This document shows, piece by piece, positions 1-8,800 of a DNA stretch of 64,000 nucleotides; position 1 is the stretch's first letter, and every line of letters starts with the position of its first letter. A program made the translations under genes and the position numbers. The notes beneath the pieces are model-generated. The model ran no database searches, had not been told where the DNA came from, and saw only the letters and a program-made list of their open reading frames with translations. This DNA is from Bacteroidales bacterium (GTDB lineage: Bacteria; Bacteroidota; Bacteroidia; Bacteroidales; G3-4614): assembly GCA_017559955.1 (NCBI GenBank), contig JAFYPQ010000020.1:1-64000 (forward strand). Reading direction: 5' to 3'.

Positions 1-476
1 ATGGAGTTACCATTCTTTTTACTTATTACTTTATAACCTTCTACCCCATTAAGTGTTGTCCATTCCCAAGTACAGTTATCTGTATTTCTTAACTCATCTT
101 GCTCGGCTTTGGTTGGCATTCGCCAATTGCCACCCCAATTTACATGAGCAGCATCGTCTGTTAATTCAAGGGTAGTTTTATTATCTACTGTGCCATAGTC
201 TGAATCGGTAAAGTATTTGGTCATTATATCGTATGAACCATTACAATATTTGTAGGTACTCCAATCATAGTAATCTTTTGGCTCGGTTTCGCCCCAGGCA
301 AAGTAATCGCCATAATCCTCAGGAGAATTGGCTCCTACGTTACAAGTTGCCCATTTTATACCACTGGGCAGACCAAGGTCAACGTATTCATTTTCAGTAT
401 TGCTTGTACATGAAGCAAAGGTTAGTAATAACAAAAGCATACTTAGGATGCTTAAATAATTTTTTAACTGTTTCAT
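1..476 (-). CDS. Surface lipoprotein, FISUMP-like (3' end outside the window)
   Basis: The minus strand is open from an ATG at 476 to the left edge, about 158 codons, so only the N-terminal part is present. It starts MKQLKNYLSILSMLLLLLTF and reaches a lipobox Cys (FASC), so a lipoprotein signal peptide is clear. The mature part has the phrases VDLGLPSGIKWATCNVGA, PEDYGDYFAWGE and NWRMPTKAEQDEL, typical of the Fibrobacter-succinogenes-major-domain-like lipoproteins that are abundant in gut Bacteroidales. Their molecular function is unknown; they are probably exposed at the cell surface. No promoter with both boxes was found in the 70 bases upstream. Family assignment is from recognised phrases only. 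Confidence 0.8.
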   Translation of the reverse strand, partial: MKQLKNYLSILSMLLLLLTFASCTSNTENEYVDLGLPSGIKWATCNVGANSPEDYGDYFAWGETEPKDYYDWSTYKYCNGSYDIMTKYFTDSDYGTVDNKTTLELTDDAAHVNWGGNWRMPTKAEQDELRNTDNCTWEWTTLNGVEGYKVISKKNGNS

Positions 477-542
477 AATGATTTTATTTTATGGTTTAAT
501 GTTTTTATTGGGCTTATTTGTCTAATTTGTCTTTATTGGTGT

Positions 543-576
543 AAGTCGGACGCACACGTGTGTCCGACTTTTTTTT
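543..576 (+). terminator. Orphan terminator-like hairpin
   Basis: AAGTCGGAC at 543-551 pairs with GTCCGACTT at 562-570, with a self-complementary ACACGTGT in the loop, followed by a run of eight T. The polarity is plus, but no plus-strand gene precedes it in the window. Confidence 0.6.
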
Positions 577-742
577 ACAAAGTAAAGTTAATTTTTTCAA
601 ACAAGCAACCGCCCCGTTTTTTTTGGGAGGGGGGGATAAATTGCTGATTTACACGATATTAATAATTGAGTTTTTTATAAAAACAAGTAAGATTAATAGG
701 ATAACTAAGATGACTAAGATATTGAAGATAGCTAACAAACCT

Positions 743-830
743 GCGAGTAAGCGAGAGCAGAGTCAAGGTCACTTGAACTATGCCGAGCGTAAGTAGGTTC
801 GTGGAACGAATGTTCCTCAACTAACAACTT
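743..830 (+). repeat. Dispersed repeat module, copy 1
   Basis: This stretch matches the reverse complement of 34905-34978 almost end to end. Shared blocks include GAGAGCA, TCACTTGAA, TGCCGA(A/G)CGT and GAACGAATGTT (AAACGAATGTT in the other copy). The centre can fold through CAAG/CTTG. The last 46 bases recur again at 882-927. It lies in non-coding DNA. Confidence 0.65.
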
Positions 831-879
831 ACAAAGCCACGATTAAGCGAATACAGTAATTAAATTTGTTTGATTATTG

Positions 880-927
880 TTGAGCGAGAGTGGGTTCAAC
901 GAGCGGATGCTTGTTAACTAACAACTT
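880..927 (+). repeat. Dispersed repeat module, partial copy 2
   Basis: A degenerate copy of the distal half of the 743-830 module. GAGCG(A/T)(G/A)AGT(G/A)GGTTC is followed by an ACGA block and ends in the shared ACTAACAACTT. It lies directly upstream of the sigma factor promoter. Confidence 0.5.
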
Positions 928-932
928 AATAA

Positions 933-962
933 TTGCATATTCAGCTTTATTTTGTATATTTG
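933..962 (+). promoter_or_regulatory. Promoter of the ECF sigma operon
   Basis: TTG at 933-935, 19 bases, then TATATTTG at 955-962, matching the Bacteroidetes -33/-7 consensus. Predicted transcription start is near 969, about 30 bases before the chosen ATG at 1001. This excludes the longer in-frame start at 890. Confidence 0.65.
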
Positions 963-1000
963 CAACGAATTGCAAACACTTATATATTACGGACTGTTTA

Positions 1001-1567
1001 ATGGCACAATTTGATGAAGATAAAATCACCGAAGAGTTGAGACACCCCGATACTTGCAGAAATGCTTTTTCGGAGGTGGTTAAACATTATAGCCGTCCGT
1101 TATATTGGCAAATAAGAAGAATGGTTACTTCGCACGATGATGCCGACGATCTTTTACAAAACACTTTTCTTAAAGCTTGGGATAACATCGAATTATTCAG
1201 AGGTGAGGCAAAACTATCTACTTGGCTATATCGTATTGCCGTTAATGAGAGCATAAACTTCTTGAACAAACAAAGAAGAATGCAAAATATTTCGTTAGAT
1301 GGTGAGAATGACTATATGCTTACCTCTCTTACTTCGCTCGAAAGCGACGAGTATTTTGACGGAGACGAAATTCAAAAATATTTGCAAGAGGCCATTATGA
1401 CTCTACCCGAGAAGCAAAGATTGGTCTTTAATATGAAATATTTCGATGAGATGAAATACGAAGATATTTCAGATATTTTGGGAACTTCGGTAGGAGCTTT
1501 GAAGGCTACTTATCACCACGCAGTGAAAAAGATAGAAAATTATTTAAAAACTAAAAATGTTGATTAA
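1001..1567 (+). CDS. RNA polymerase sigma factor, ECF subfamily
   Basis: 188-residue sigma-70 family factor of the extracytoplasmic-function type, which directs RNA polymerase to a stress or envelope regulon. Region 2 covers roughly residues 20-95, with the core-binding stretch DDADDLLQNTFLKAW and the following KLSTWLYRIAVN. Region 4 covers about 127-182, with LPEKQRLVF and the helix-turn-helix YEDISDILGTSVGALKATYH. Regions 1 and 3 are absent, as expected for ECF factors. An upstream ATG at 890 would lengthen it by 37 residues, but the promoter at 933-962 lies inside that extension and the added residues do not look like a sigma factor. The next gene encodes a small membrane protein that is probably its anti-sigma factor. 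The regulon is unknown. Confidence 0.92.
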   Translation: MAQFDEDKITEELRHPDTCRNAFSEVVKHYSRPLYWQIRRMVTSHDDADDLLQNTFLKAWDNIELFRGEAKLSTWLYRIAVNESINFLNKQRRMQNISLDGENDYMLTSLTSLESDEYFDGDEIQKYLQEAIMTLPEKQRLVFNMKYFDEMKYEDISDILGTSVGALKATYHHAVKKIENYLKTKNVD

Positions 1568-1609
1568 ACCATTGTTCATTTAATCTGTCAAAAGGACAAA
1601 AATAGAGAT

Positions 1610-1966
1610 ATGAAAAAAGGAATATTGGATAATATTAACAGAAAAAGCGGGATGAAAGTTCCGGATGGATACTTTGAATCGCTACACGAAAGGGTGATGC
1701 AAAATCTCCCCGAAAAGGAGATTATTGTTGAGAGACCCGCTCCTGTATCATTTTGGACTATGGCTAAGCCATGGGTATATATGGCCGCAATGTTTGCAGG
1801 TATAGCACTAATGTTTAAGGTGTTTGCTTGGACAAGCGACGATATGACAAACAGTAAGATGGAGGCTGATGCAAAAGATTCGGACACTGAAATTGTTGAA
1901 GACTTCATATTTTATAACAACGTTTCGGATTATACCATATACGAATATTTTGCAGAAGTAGATTAA
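1610..1966 (+). CDS. Small single-pass membrane protein, putative anti-sigma factor
   Basis: 118 residues, 42 bases after the sigma gene and in the same transcript. The cytoplasmic N-terminus has the stretch KVPDGYFESLHERVM, seen in short Bacteroidetes proteins encoded beside ECF sigma factors. One membrane helix lies at about residues 48-74 (PWVYMAAMFAGIALMFKVFAW region), and a short acidic tail would be periplasmic. It is far shorter than FecR-type anti-sigma factors and has no zinc-binding ZAS motif. The anti-sigma role is inferred from position and architecture. Confidence 0.7.
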   Translation: MKKGILDNINRKSGMKVPDGYFESLHERVMQNLPEKEIIVERPAPVSFWTMAKPWVYMAAMFAGIALMFKVFAWTSDDMTNSKMEADAKDSDTEIVEDFIFYNNVSDYTIYEYFAEVD

Positions 1967-2007
1967 TAACGTAAATTCAATATTCCTAAAATAAAATCAA
2001 TAGTGCC

Positions 2008-2460
2008 ATGAGATATTTTTTCCTCATATCATTTTTTGTCCTAATCCCATTTTTAGGGATTAATGCTCAAGAAAACAGCCAAGCCAACAATCGTGCAGAA
2101 CGAATGGCTAAATATATGTCTGAAAAAAAAGCACACCTAAAAGAGTGTATTCCTTTAAGTGATAGCGAGGCTGAGAAGTTTTTTGCTCTTTACGACGAAA
2201 TGGAGAAAAAGAAATTTAGTGTTATAGCTCCCGTTTATAAAGAGGTAAGAGATATAAGAAAATCGACAGAAGAAATTTCGGACGAAAGATATTCGGCAAC
2301 TGCCGACAAATTAGCCGAATTAGCGGTAAAAGTTGCCGCCATAGAGAACGAATATTACGAGAAATTCAAACAATTATTATCTCCAAAACAGATGTTTATG
2401 TTCTTCAACTGCGAGAATAGTTTTGGTAAATCTATGTTGAAAAAAAACGAAAAAAAATAA
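2008..2460 (+). CDS. Periplasmic helical protein of the sigma operon
   Basis: 150 residues with a signal peptide (ISFFVLIPFLGINAQ) and a mature domain that looks wholly alpha-helical and highly charged. The stretches LSDSEAEKFFALYDEMEKKKF and LLSPKQMFMFFNCE are helix pairs reminiscent of Spy/CpxP/CnrX-type periplasmic sensors, but I cannot confirm the family. It lies 41 bases after the membrane protein gene. A sigma, membrane anti-sigma, periplasmic helical protein order resembles envelope or metal stress modules such as cnrYXH. The sensor role is an inference. Confidence 0.65.
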   Translation: MRYFFLISFFVLIPFLGINAQENSQANNRAERMAKYMSEKKAHLKECIPLSDSEAEKFFALYDEMEKKKFSVIAPVYKEVRDIRKSTEEISDERYSATADKLAELAVKVAAIENEYYEKFKQLLSPKQMFMFFNCENSFGKSMLKKNEKK

Positions 2461-2480
2461 TTTAAAACATATCTAATACT

Positions 2481-2984
2481 ATGAAATTTTTAAACACTCT
2501 TGCAATCGTTGCGATTGCTGCATTTTTAATGATTGGCTGTAAAGCCAAAGAGAGTACTTATACTGCGGCTTATAAAATGGCTCAACAAAAAGAGTTGGCT
2601 GACGAGTCGGTTAATACTCCCACTAAACCGAATGAAGCAACTGTTGTTTCTGAAACTCCTACCCCATCTACAACCAAAGTAGAGTCTTCGTCTGTTAAAG
2701 TCTCAGTTGAAAAAGTAACTCCTGTTGATGCAGGTGATGCAGGCAAACTAAAAAAATTCAACGTTATTGTCGGTACTTTCTCTATCACAACAAATGCCAA
2801 TGGATTAAAGAACAGTTTGAAAAACGACGGATACAATGCCTTCACTGTTCAAAATGCGAAAGGTTGGTATAGAGTAGTTGCTGCAAGCTTTGACACAAGA
2901 GAGGCTGCAAGCTCTTTTAGAGAGGCAATAAAACAACGCTACGCCGGCAAATTTGACGATGCTTGGTTATTGATTAACGAATAA
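2481..2984 (+). CDS. SPOR domain-containing lipoprotein
   Basis: 167 residues. The N-terminus MKFLNTLAIVAIAAFLMIGC ends in a lipobox Cys. A Thr/Ser/Pro/Val-rich linker spans about residues 40-90. The C-terminal 75 residues form a SPOR domain (KKFNVIVGTFSITTNANGLK, GWYRVVAASFDTREAA), which in characterised proteins binds denuded septal peptidoglycan. It would be anchored to a membrane and reach the cell wall. It is the last gene of the sigma operon, 20 bases after its neighbour and followed by a terminator, so division-site or wall stress may be linked to this regulon (inference). Confidence 0.85.
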   Translation: MKFLNTLAIVAIAAFLMIGCKAKESTYTAAYKMAQQKELADESVNTPTKPNEATVVSETPTPSTTKVESSSVKVSVEKVTPVDAGDAGKLKKFNVIVGTFSITTNANGLKNSLKNDGYNAFTVQNAKGWYRVVAASFDTREAASSFREAIKQRYAGKFDDAWLLINE

Positions 2985-3019
2985 ACAAAGGATACCACTT
3001 TTATTTTAATACAGATTAC

Positions 3020-3053
3020 AAGGTTCGGGAATAGAACCTTGTAATTTTTTTAT
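3020..3053 (+). terminator. Terminator of the ECF sigma operon
   Basis: ACAAGGTTC (3020-3028), seven-base loop, GAACCTTGT (3036-3044), then a T-rich run. It separates the SPOR gene from proA. Confidence 0.85.
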
Positions 3054-3061
3054 TACCTTTG
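3054..3061 (+). promoter_or_regulatory. -7 box of the proA-argF' promoter
   Basis: TACCTTTG directly after the terminator fits the Bacteroidetes -7 consensus. I found no TTG at the right distance, so only one box is supported. The predicted start near 3068 leaves almost no leader before the ATG at 3072. Confidence 0.45.
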
Positions 3062-3071
3062 CGTTTATATA

Positions 3072-4358
3072 ATGTTAAAAGAGATGATACTTAAAGAGAC
3101 TTTTGATAATGCTCGTAAAGCCGCCAATGCATTGAATATGCTTGACAATAAAACCATTAACGAAGTTTTAGTTGCTTTAGCAGAGCAAACCGAAGAGGAT
3201 TGTCAATATATTTTAGAAGAGAACCGACGAGACCTTGACGCAATGGATAAAGCAGACCCTAAATATGATAGGTTGATGCTTACCGAGAAACGTATAATGG
3301 ATATTGCCTCAGACATTCGCAAGGTGGCTACACTACCCTCTCCTCTTGGCAGAGTTTTATGGGAGGATGTTCGTCCCAATGGGATGAAAATAAGCAAAGT
3401 ATCTGTTCCGTTTGGGGTGATAGGAATTATTTATGAAGCTCGTCCGAATGTTACATTTGACGTTTTTTCTCTCTGCTTTAAGGCTGGAAGTGCCTGCATT
3501 CTTAAAGGAGGGAAAGAGGCTCAATATTCAAATTCCGCTATAATAAAAGTTATCAACAAGGTGTTAATAAAGTTTGGAATAAACTCTAATTCAGCTACTT
3601 TACTTAGTAACGAAAGAGAGATTTCAACAGAGTTATTAACAGCTGTCGGCTATGTTGATCTTATAATTCCGAGAGGCAGCAAAAATCTTATAAACTATGT
3701 AAGGGATAATGCCAAGGTTCCGGTTATTGAGACTGGTGCAGGTATATGCCATGCTTACTTCCACTCAGAAGGAGATATAACAAAGGGTAAAGAGATTATA
3801 TTTAATGCCAAAACACGCAGAGTTTCGGTGTGCAATGCCATTGACTCTGTTATTATCGATACAAATAGATTAGGCGATTTACCCGAATTATTTGCTCCGT
3901 TAAAAGAGAAAAATGTTATTGTTTATGCCGACGAGCCTTCATTTGATGCACTGAAAGAGCATTATCCAAACGACCTATTAATTCACGCCGACGAGAATGC
4001 TTGGGGTACCGAATTTTTGGATTACAAGCTTTCTGTTAAAGCGGTTGAGAGCTATGATGAGGCGGTTGCTCATATTTCTAAATTTTCATCGAAACATAGC
4101 GAGGCAATTATCACAGAAAACGAGCAAGTGGCAGAACGCTTCACAAAAGAGGTTGATGCTGCTTGCGTATATTGCAATGTTTCTACCGCATTTACCGATG
4201 GTGGACAATTTGGCTTTGGTGCCGAAATTGGTATAAGCACACAAAAACTTCATGCAAGGGGTCCTATGGCTTTGAATGAGATTACAAGTTATAAATATAT
4301 TATCAGAGGAAATGGTCAAACCCGTATTGATGGCACTCCTCAAAAATGTTGTATATAA
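3072..4358 (+). CDS. proA: Glutamate-5-semialdehyde dehydrogenase (gamma-glutamyl phosphate reductase)
   Basis: 428 residues, normal length for ProA, the NADPH-dependent reductase that turns gamma-glutamyl phosphate into glutamate semialdehyde in proline synthesis. It is an aldehyde dehydrogenase superfamily enzyme. The catalytic Cys is at residue 254 ([10 protein letters not shown]). Other family marks are [10 protein letters not shown] (121-130), LKGGKEA (144-150) and PRGSKNLI (200-207). A second ATG at 3087 ([12 protein letters not shown]) is an equally good start because the predicted transcription start lies near 3068. argF' follows after 13 bases, so the two genes are probably cotranscribed. 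proB is not in the window. Confidence 0.95.
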   Translation: MLKEMILKETFDNARKAANALNMLDNKTINEVLVALAEQTEEDCQYILEENRRDLDAMDKADPKYDRLMLTEKRIMDIASDIRKVATLPSPLGRVLWEDVRPNGMKISKVSVPFGVIGIIYEARPNVTFDVFSLCFKAGSACILKGGKEAQYSNSAIIKVINKVLIKFGINSNSATLLSNEREISTELLTAVGYVDLIIPRGSKNLINYVRDNAKVPVIETGAGICHAYFHSEGDITKGKEIIFNAKTRRVSVCNAIDSVIIDTNRLGDLPELFAPLKEKNVIVYADEPSFDALKEHYPNDLLIHADENAWGTEFLDYKLSVKAVESYDEAVAHISKFSSKHSEAIITENEQVAERFTKEVDAACVYCNVSTAFTDGGQFGFGAEIGISTQKLHARGPMALNEITSYKYIIRGNGQTRIDGTPQKCCI

Positions 4359-4371
4359 AAATAATTAAGAT

Positions 4372-5328
4372 ATGAGACACTTTACCAATGTTAAGGATTT
4401 GGGAGACCTTAAAGAGGCTCTTAAAGAGGCTTTCGAAGTTAAAGCAAATCGTTTTGGCTACAAAGATTTAGGCAAGGACAAAACCCTTATAATGATATTC
4501 TTCAATTCAAGTTTAAGAACCCGATTAAGCACACAAAAGGCTGCGATGAACTTGGGTATGAATGTTATGGTTTTGGATATTAACCAAGGCGCTTGGAAGT
4601 TGGAGACTGAACGTGGCGTTATTATGAACGGAGATAAAAGCGAACACCTATTAGAGGCTATCCCCGTAATTGGTTGCTACTGCGACGTTATCGGAGTTCG
4701 TTCGTTTGCAAAATTCGAAAATAAAGTTGACGATTACGAAGAGAAGATTATCGAGCAATTTATTAAATATTCGGGACGTCCCGTATTCAGTATGGAGGCT
4801 GCTACCCGCCACCCTCTTCAAAGTTTTGCCGACCTTATTACTATTGAAGAGTACAAGAAAACCGAACGTCCAAAAGTTGTTTTAACTTGGGCTCCTCACC
4901 CCAAAGCTCTTCCGCAAGCTGTTGCAAACTCTTTTGCCGAGTGGATGAACGAAACTGATTATGAATTTGTGATTACCCACCCAAAAGGTTATGAACTCGA
5001 TCCTAAATTTGTAGGCAAAGCAAAAGTGGAATACGACCAACGTAAAGCTTTTGAGGGGGCTGATTTTATATATGCAAAAAACTGGTCGGCTTACACCGAC
5101 CCCAATTACGGCAAGGTTTTAAACCAAGATCCCGATTGGACTGTCGATAGCGAAAAAATGGCGTTGACAAACAACGCATACTTTATGCACTGTCTGCCTG
5201 TAAGACGCAATATGATTGTTACCGATGATGTTATCGAGTCGCCTCAATCTATTGTTATACCCGAAGCTGCAAACCGTGAAATTTCGGCACAGGTTGTTTT
5301 GAAGAAGATATTGGAGGGTATTAAATAA
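4372..5328 (+). CDS. argF': N-succinylornithine carbamoyltransferase
   Basis: 318 residues, closely resembling the Bacteroides ArgF' protein that carbamoylates N-succinyl-L-ornithine in the succinylated arginine route. The carbamoyl-phosphate loop is FFNSSLRTRLSTQ (43-55). The C-terminal signature is MHCLPVRRN. Residue 90, in NGDKSEHLLEA, is Ser. As I recall, it is Pro in the B. fragilis enzyme and Glu in acetylornithine carbamoyltransferases, so Ser argues for the succinyl substrate. It follows proA and ends before a strong bidirectional terminator. The downstream deacylase candidate, argE, is at 57504. Confidence 0.93.
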   Translation: MRHFTNVKDLGDLKEALKEAFEVKANRFGYKDLGKDKTLIMIFFNSSLRTRLSTQKAAMNLGMNVMVLDINQGAWKLETERGVIMNGDKSEHLLEAIPVIGCYCDVIGVRSFAKFENKVDDYEEKIIEQFIKYSGRPVFSMEAATRHPLQSFADLITIEEYKKTERPKVVLTWAPHPKALPQAVANSFAEWMNETDYEFVITHPKGYELDPKFVGKAKVEYDQRKAFEGADFIYAKNWSAYTDPNYGKVLNQDPDWTVDSEKMALTNNAYFMHCLPVRRNMIVTDDVIESPQSIVIPEAANREISAQVVLKKILEGIK

Positions 5329-5356
5329 GACCCACTTTTACAATACTATTATTTAT

Positions 5357-5398
5357 AATATATAAGAGGGCTACCCAAAGGCAGCCCTCTTATATATT
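5357..5398. terminator. Bidirectional terminator between argF' and trxA
   Basis: A 16-bp stem (5357-5372 with 5383-5398), GC-rich at the apex (GAGGGCT/AGCCCTC) and AT-rich at the base, with a 10-base loop. It lies between two convergent genes and serves both. Confidence 0.9.
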
Positions 5399-5416
5399 AT
5401 TTATTGATAATTTATA

Positions 5417-5731
5417 TTAGAGATTAGCTTCAATTTTGTCTTTTAACTCAACTTTTGATGCAGAGCCTACTATCTTATCAACTAACTCTCCTCCTTTAAA
5501 AAATAAAATGGTTGGAAGACTGCGAACTTTATAGTTATCTATCAAATCGTAATTTTCTTCGGTATCACACTTCCCTATTATTGCTTTACCCTCATACTCA
5601 GTTGCAAGTTCTTCTATTGTTGGAAGCATACCTTTACAAGAGCCACACCACTCTGCCCATAAATCTACCACTACTAATTTATCGCTTGATAGTAACTCTT
5701 GATAGTTACCATCGGTAACTTCTAATGCCAT
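5417..5731 (-). CDS. trxA: Thioredoxin
   Basis: 104 residues, the standard size of a cytoplasmic thioredoxin, a dithiol reductant for other proteins. The active site is W28-C29-G30-S31-C32 rather than the usual WCGPC, and the cis-proline loop is SLPTILFF. The start MALEVTDGNYQELL at 5731 is preferred: an in-frame ATG at 5794 would add 21 residues with no thioredoxin similarity. A full promoter lies at 5823-5852, giving a leader of about 85 bases that contains a CCGAAG/CTTCGG inverted repeat. A second, exported thioredoxin with normal WCGPC is encoded at 24027. Confidence 0.9.
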   Translation of the reverse strand: MALEVTDGNYQELLSSDKLVVVDLWAEWCGSCKGMLPTIEELATEYEGKAIIGKCDTEENYDLIDNYKVRSLPTILFFKGGELVDKIVGSASKVELKDKIEANL

Positions 5732-5822
5732 AATTTTTCTGTTTTTTATTATTCCGAAGACTACTTTCACGAATGAGAACCCCTTCGGAGACAAGCCTCA
5801 AACGCTTTACATTTAACTTTCA

Positions 5823-5852
5823 CAAAAATAAACATATATTTTTATATTGCAA
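5823..5852 (-). promoter_or_regulatory. Promoter of trxA
   Basis: Read on the minus strand: TTG (5850-5852), 19 bases, TATTTTTG (5823-5830). Predicted start near 5816. Confidence 0.6.
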
Positions 5853-5894
5853 CTTTTTAAGAGACGAAGTTATCAACATTATATTTTATCATAT

Positions 5895-8800
5895 TTAGTC
5901 TGACACAAACTCCTCGACAAGCAACTCTTCTTGAACATCAACCGCCTTCTCTATTGCTTTTCCGTTAACTTTTACTGTTATACCATCGATTGTATCAAGT
6001 ACCGAAACTAATTCTCTGTCGATTTTAACCTTTTTACTACGTGAATAGAGAGGAACATTGTATCCTTGACTTTTATCAACTATCTCAAATTTTAATTGTC
6101 CCGTTCCTCCAATATACTTATTGACAACCTCATTTACGGCTATGGCCTTTGACGAATCAAAGTTTTGAGAATCTACAACTATCGTTATATCCTTAATGGC
6201 ATTGGTCATAGCCTCATCCATTAATGATATTTTAGCTATTCTAAGTTGCGGTTTGTTATTATATTTTGCTATTTCAACTTTTCCTTGCACCAAAAGGTAA
6301 AGCCCTTCCTTGCCGTATGCTCCAAAATTTATAAAATCCTTAGAGAATAGTGCAATCTCTGCTGTTCCGGAATAATCCTCAATTGTTATTATTCCGTACG
6401 GAGAACCTTTCTTGGTTAAGCCTTCACGATAAGAGGTTACGATACCGCCTATTATTATATCGCTATTTGCGTACTTTTCTAAATCGGAGCTGAAATTCTT
6501 TAGCGATAGATTACATACATAATCGAGCAGTAGTGAATATGATTCCAATGGATGAGACGATAGATAGACTCCTACCAAATCTCGTTCACGGTTTAATCGT
6601 TCCAAATCGCTCCAACGCTCTGCTCTGGGAACTTCAGGAGTTGGAATTTCAACCATATCGGCTCCAAATAGTGAGTTTTGTTGCTTTGACTTATCTATTT
6701 GATAACTTACCCCATATCGCATAAACAAATCGAGAAACATCTCTCCTTTTGTATTCGTCGCAAAGAATTGTTCACGTGTGGCCTCGTTAAAATTATCAAA
6801 TGCTCCTGCCAAAATAAGGTTCTCAACATTTTTTCTATTGCACGCATTTAAATTGACACGTCGTGCAAAATCGAACAACGATGTGTATAAACCATTCTTC
6901 TCTCGCTCTTCTATTATCGCTCTTGCAGCATTCTCTCCAACTCCCTTAACCGCTCCCAAACCAAAACGAATATTTCCCTCTTTGTTTACAGTAAACTTAA
7001 GATTACTTTCATTTACGTCCGGCTCAAGCACTTTTATTCCCATCACCTTACACTCGTCCATAAATTTGGTTATCTCGGTTATGTCAGAGATGTTACGACT
7101 CAACACAGCCGCCATATACTCTGACGGATAGTGAGCCTTTAAGTATGCTGTTTGATATGCCACCCAAGAGTAACAAGTTGCGTGCGACTTATTAAATGCA
7201 TATGACGCAAACTTTTCCCAATCGCCCCATATCTTTTCCAACACCTTGGGATCGTGTCCGTTTTGTTTTCCGCCCTCTATGAATTTGGGTTTTAACTCAT
7301 CAAGCTTTGAACGGATTTTTTTACCCATTGCTTTACGAAGTGCATCAGACATTCCACGAGTAAAGTTTCCTAAAAGACGAGACAAAAGCATGACCTGCTC
7401 TTGATATACTGTAATTCCGTAGGTATCCTTTAGGTATTGTTCCATGATGGGTATATCGTACTCAATGGGTTCTATTCCGTGCTTACGTTTAATAAACTGC
7501 GGAATATACTCCATTGGACCGGGACGATATAGTGCATTCATCGCAATAAGGTCCTCAAATGTAGTTGGTTTAAGGTTTCGCAAATGGCTCTGCATTCCCG
7601 GAGACTCAAATTGAAATGTTCCGATAGTTCGTCCTGCACTATACAAATCGTATGTCAATTTATCATCTATAGGAATTGAATCGATATCCACTTCTATTCC
7701 TTTTGACTCCTTTACATTTTTTATTGCCTCTTTTATAATTGATAAGGTCTTCAACCCTAAGAAGTCCATCTTTATTAATCCTGTATCCTCAATTACAGAA
7801 CCTTCGTATTGGGTTACAAGCAACTTCTCTTTTGTCTCTTTATCGTCAGCAGTACTTACAGGAACCCAATCGGTTATATCATCACGACATATAATTGTTC
7901 CGCAAGCATGCACTCCTGTTCCTCGGACATTGCCTTCCAACATCTCGGCATAAAGCATTGTCTCTCGAGTAAGTTCATTTCCATTCTCTGCCGCATCTTT
8001 CAACTCCGGCACTCCTGCGATACAGTTCTTGATTGTTATTTTAGGCTCTTTCCCATTTACCTCCGGCAAGTGTGCAGGTATTAGTTTTGCCAATCTGTCT
8101 GCATCACTAAGTGGCAACTTCTCTACTCGTGCAACATCCCTGATTGCCATCTTGGCAGCCATTGTTCCATAAGTGATAATATGAGCAACTTTATTTGCTC
8201 CGTACTTCTCTGTTACCCAACGAAGAACCTCGCCACGTCCATCATCGTCAAAGTCGATATCAATATCAGGCAACGATATACGATCGGGATTTAAGAAACG
8301 CTCAAATAGCAAATCATATTTTATTGGGTCGATTTGTGTAATTCCCAAACAATAGGCAACCATGGAGCCTGCTGCAGAACCACGACCGGGACCTACAGAA
8401 ACTCCCATATTTCGTGCAGCTGCAATAAAGTCTTGCACAATCAAGAAGTATCCCGGAAATCCCATTGTCTTCATTATATACAACTCAAAGTTCATTCGCT
8501 CAAGCAACTCAGGTGTTAATTCTCCATAACGCTTTGCTGCTCCGTCATACGCCAATTTCGATAGATAGTCGGCCTCCAACTTTATACGGTACAATTTGTC
8601 GTATCCTCCCAATCGTTTAATTTTTGCCTCCGCATCTTCTTGAGAGAGAACTACATTACCATTTTCATCACGAGTAAATTCATCAAAAATATCTTGATGT
8701 GAATATTTTTGACGATATTCCTCCTCTGTACCAAACTCCTCCGGAATGTTAAAGGTGGGCATAATAGGCGGATTGTCTATTGAGTAGAACTCCACCTTAT

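Larger units (their letters stand above)
477..932. other. Gene-poor spacer with repeats
   Basis: About 450 bases between the divergent lipoprotein and sigma factor genes. It holds an orphan terminator-like hairpin (543-576), a C-rich then G-rich stretch around 610-635 that could fold into a hairpin, and two related copies of a dispersed repeat (743-830 and 880-927). I see no convincing gene: the one sizeable reading frame here, on the plus strand from 560 to 796, is low-complexity and runs through the repeat. Confidence 0.6.

Noticed and set aside
605-640. G7 and T8 homopolymer runs as a phase-variation switch
   Set aside because: The runs are not in a gene nor between promoter boxes of one that I can identify, so no switching effect can be proposed.
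560-796. Plus-strand frame of 78 codons before the sigma gene
   Set aside because: Low-complexity sequence that runs through homopolymer tracts and the dispersed repeat, with no recognisable protein features.
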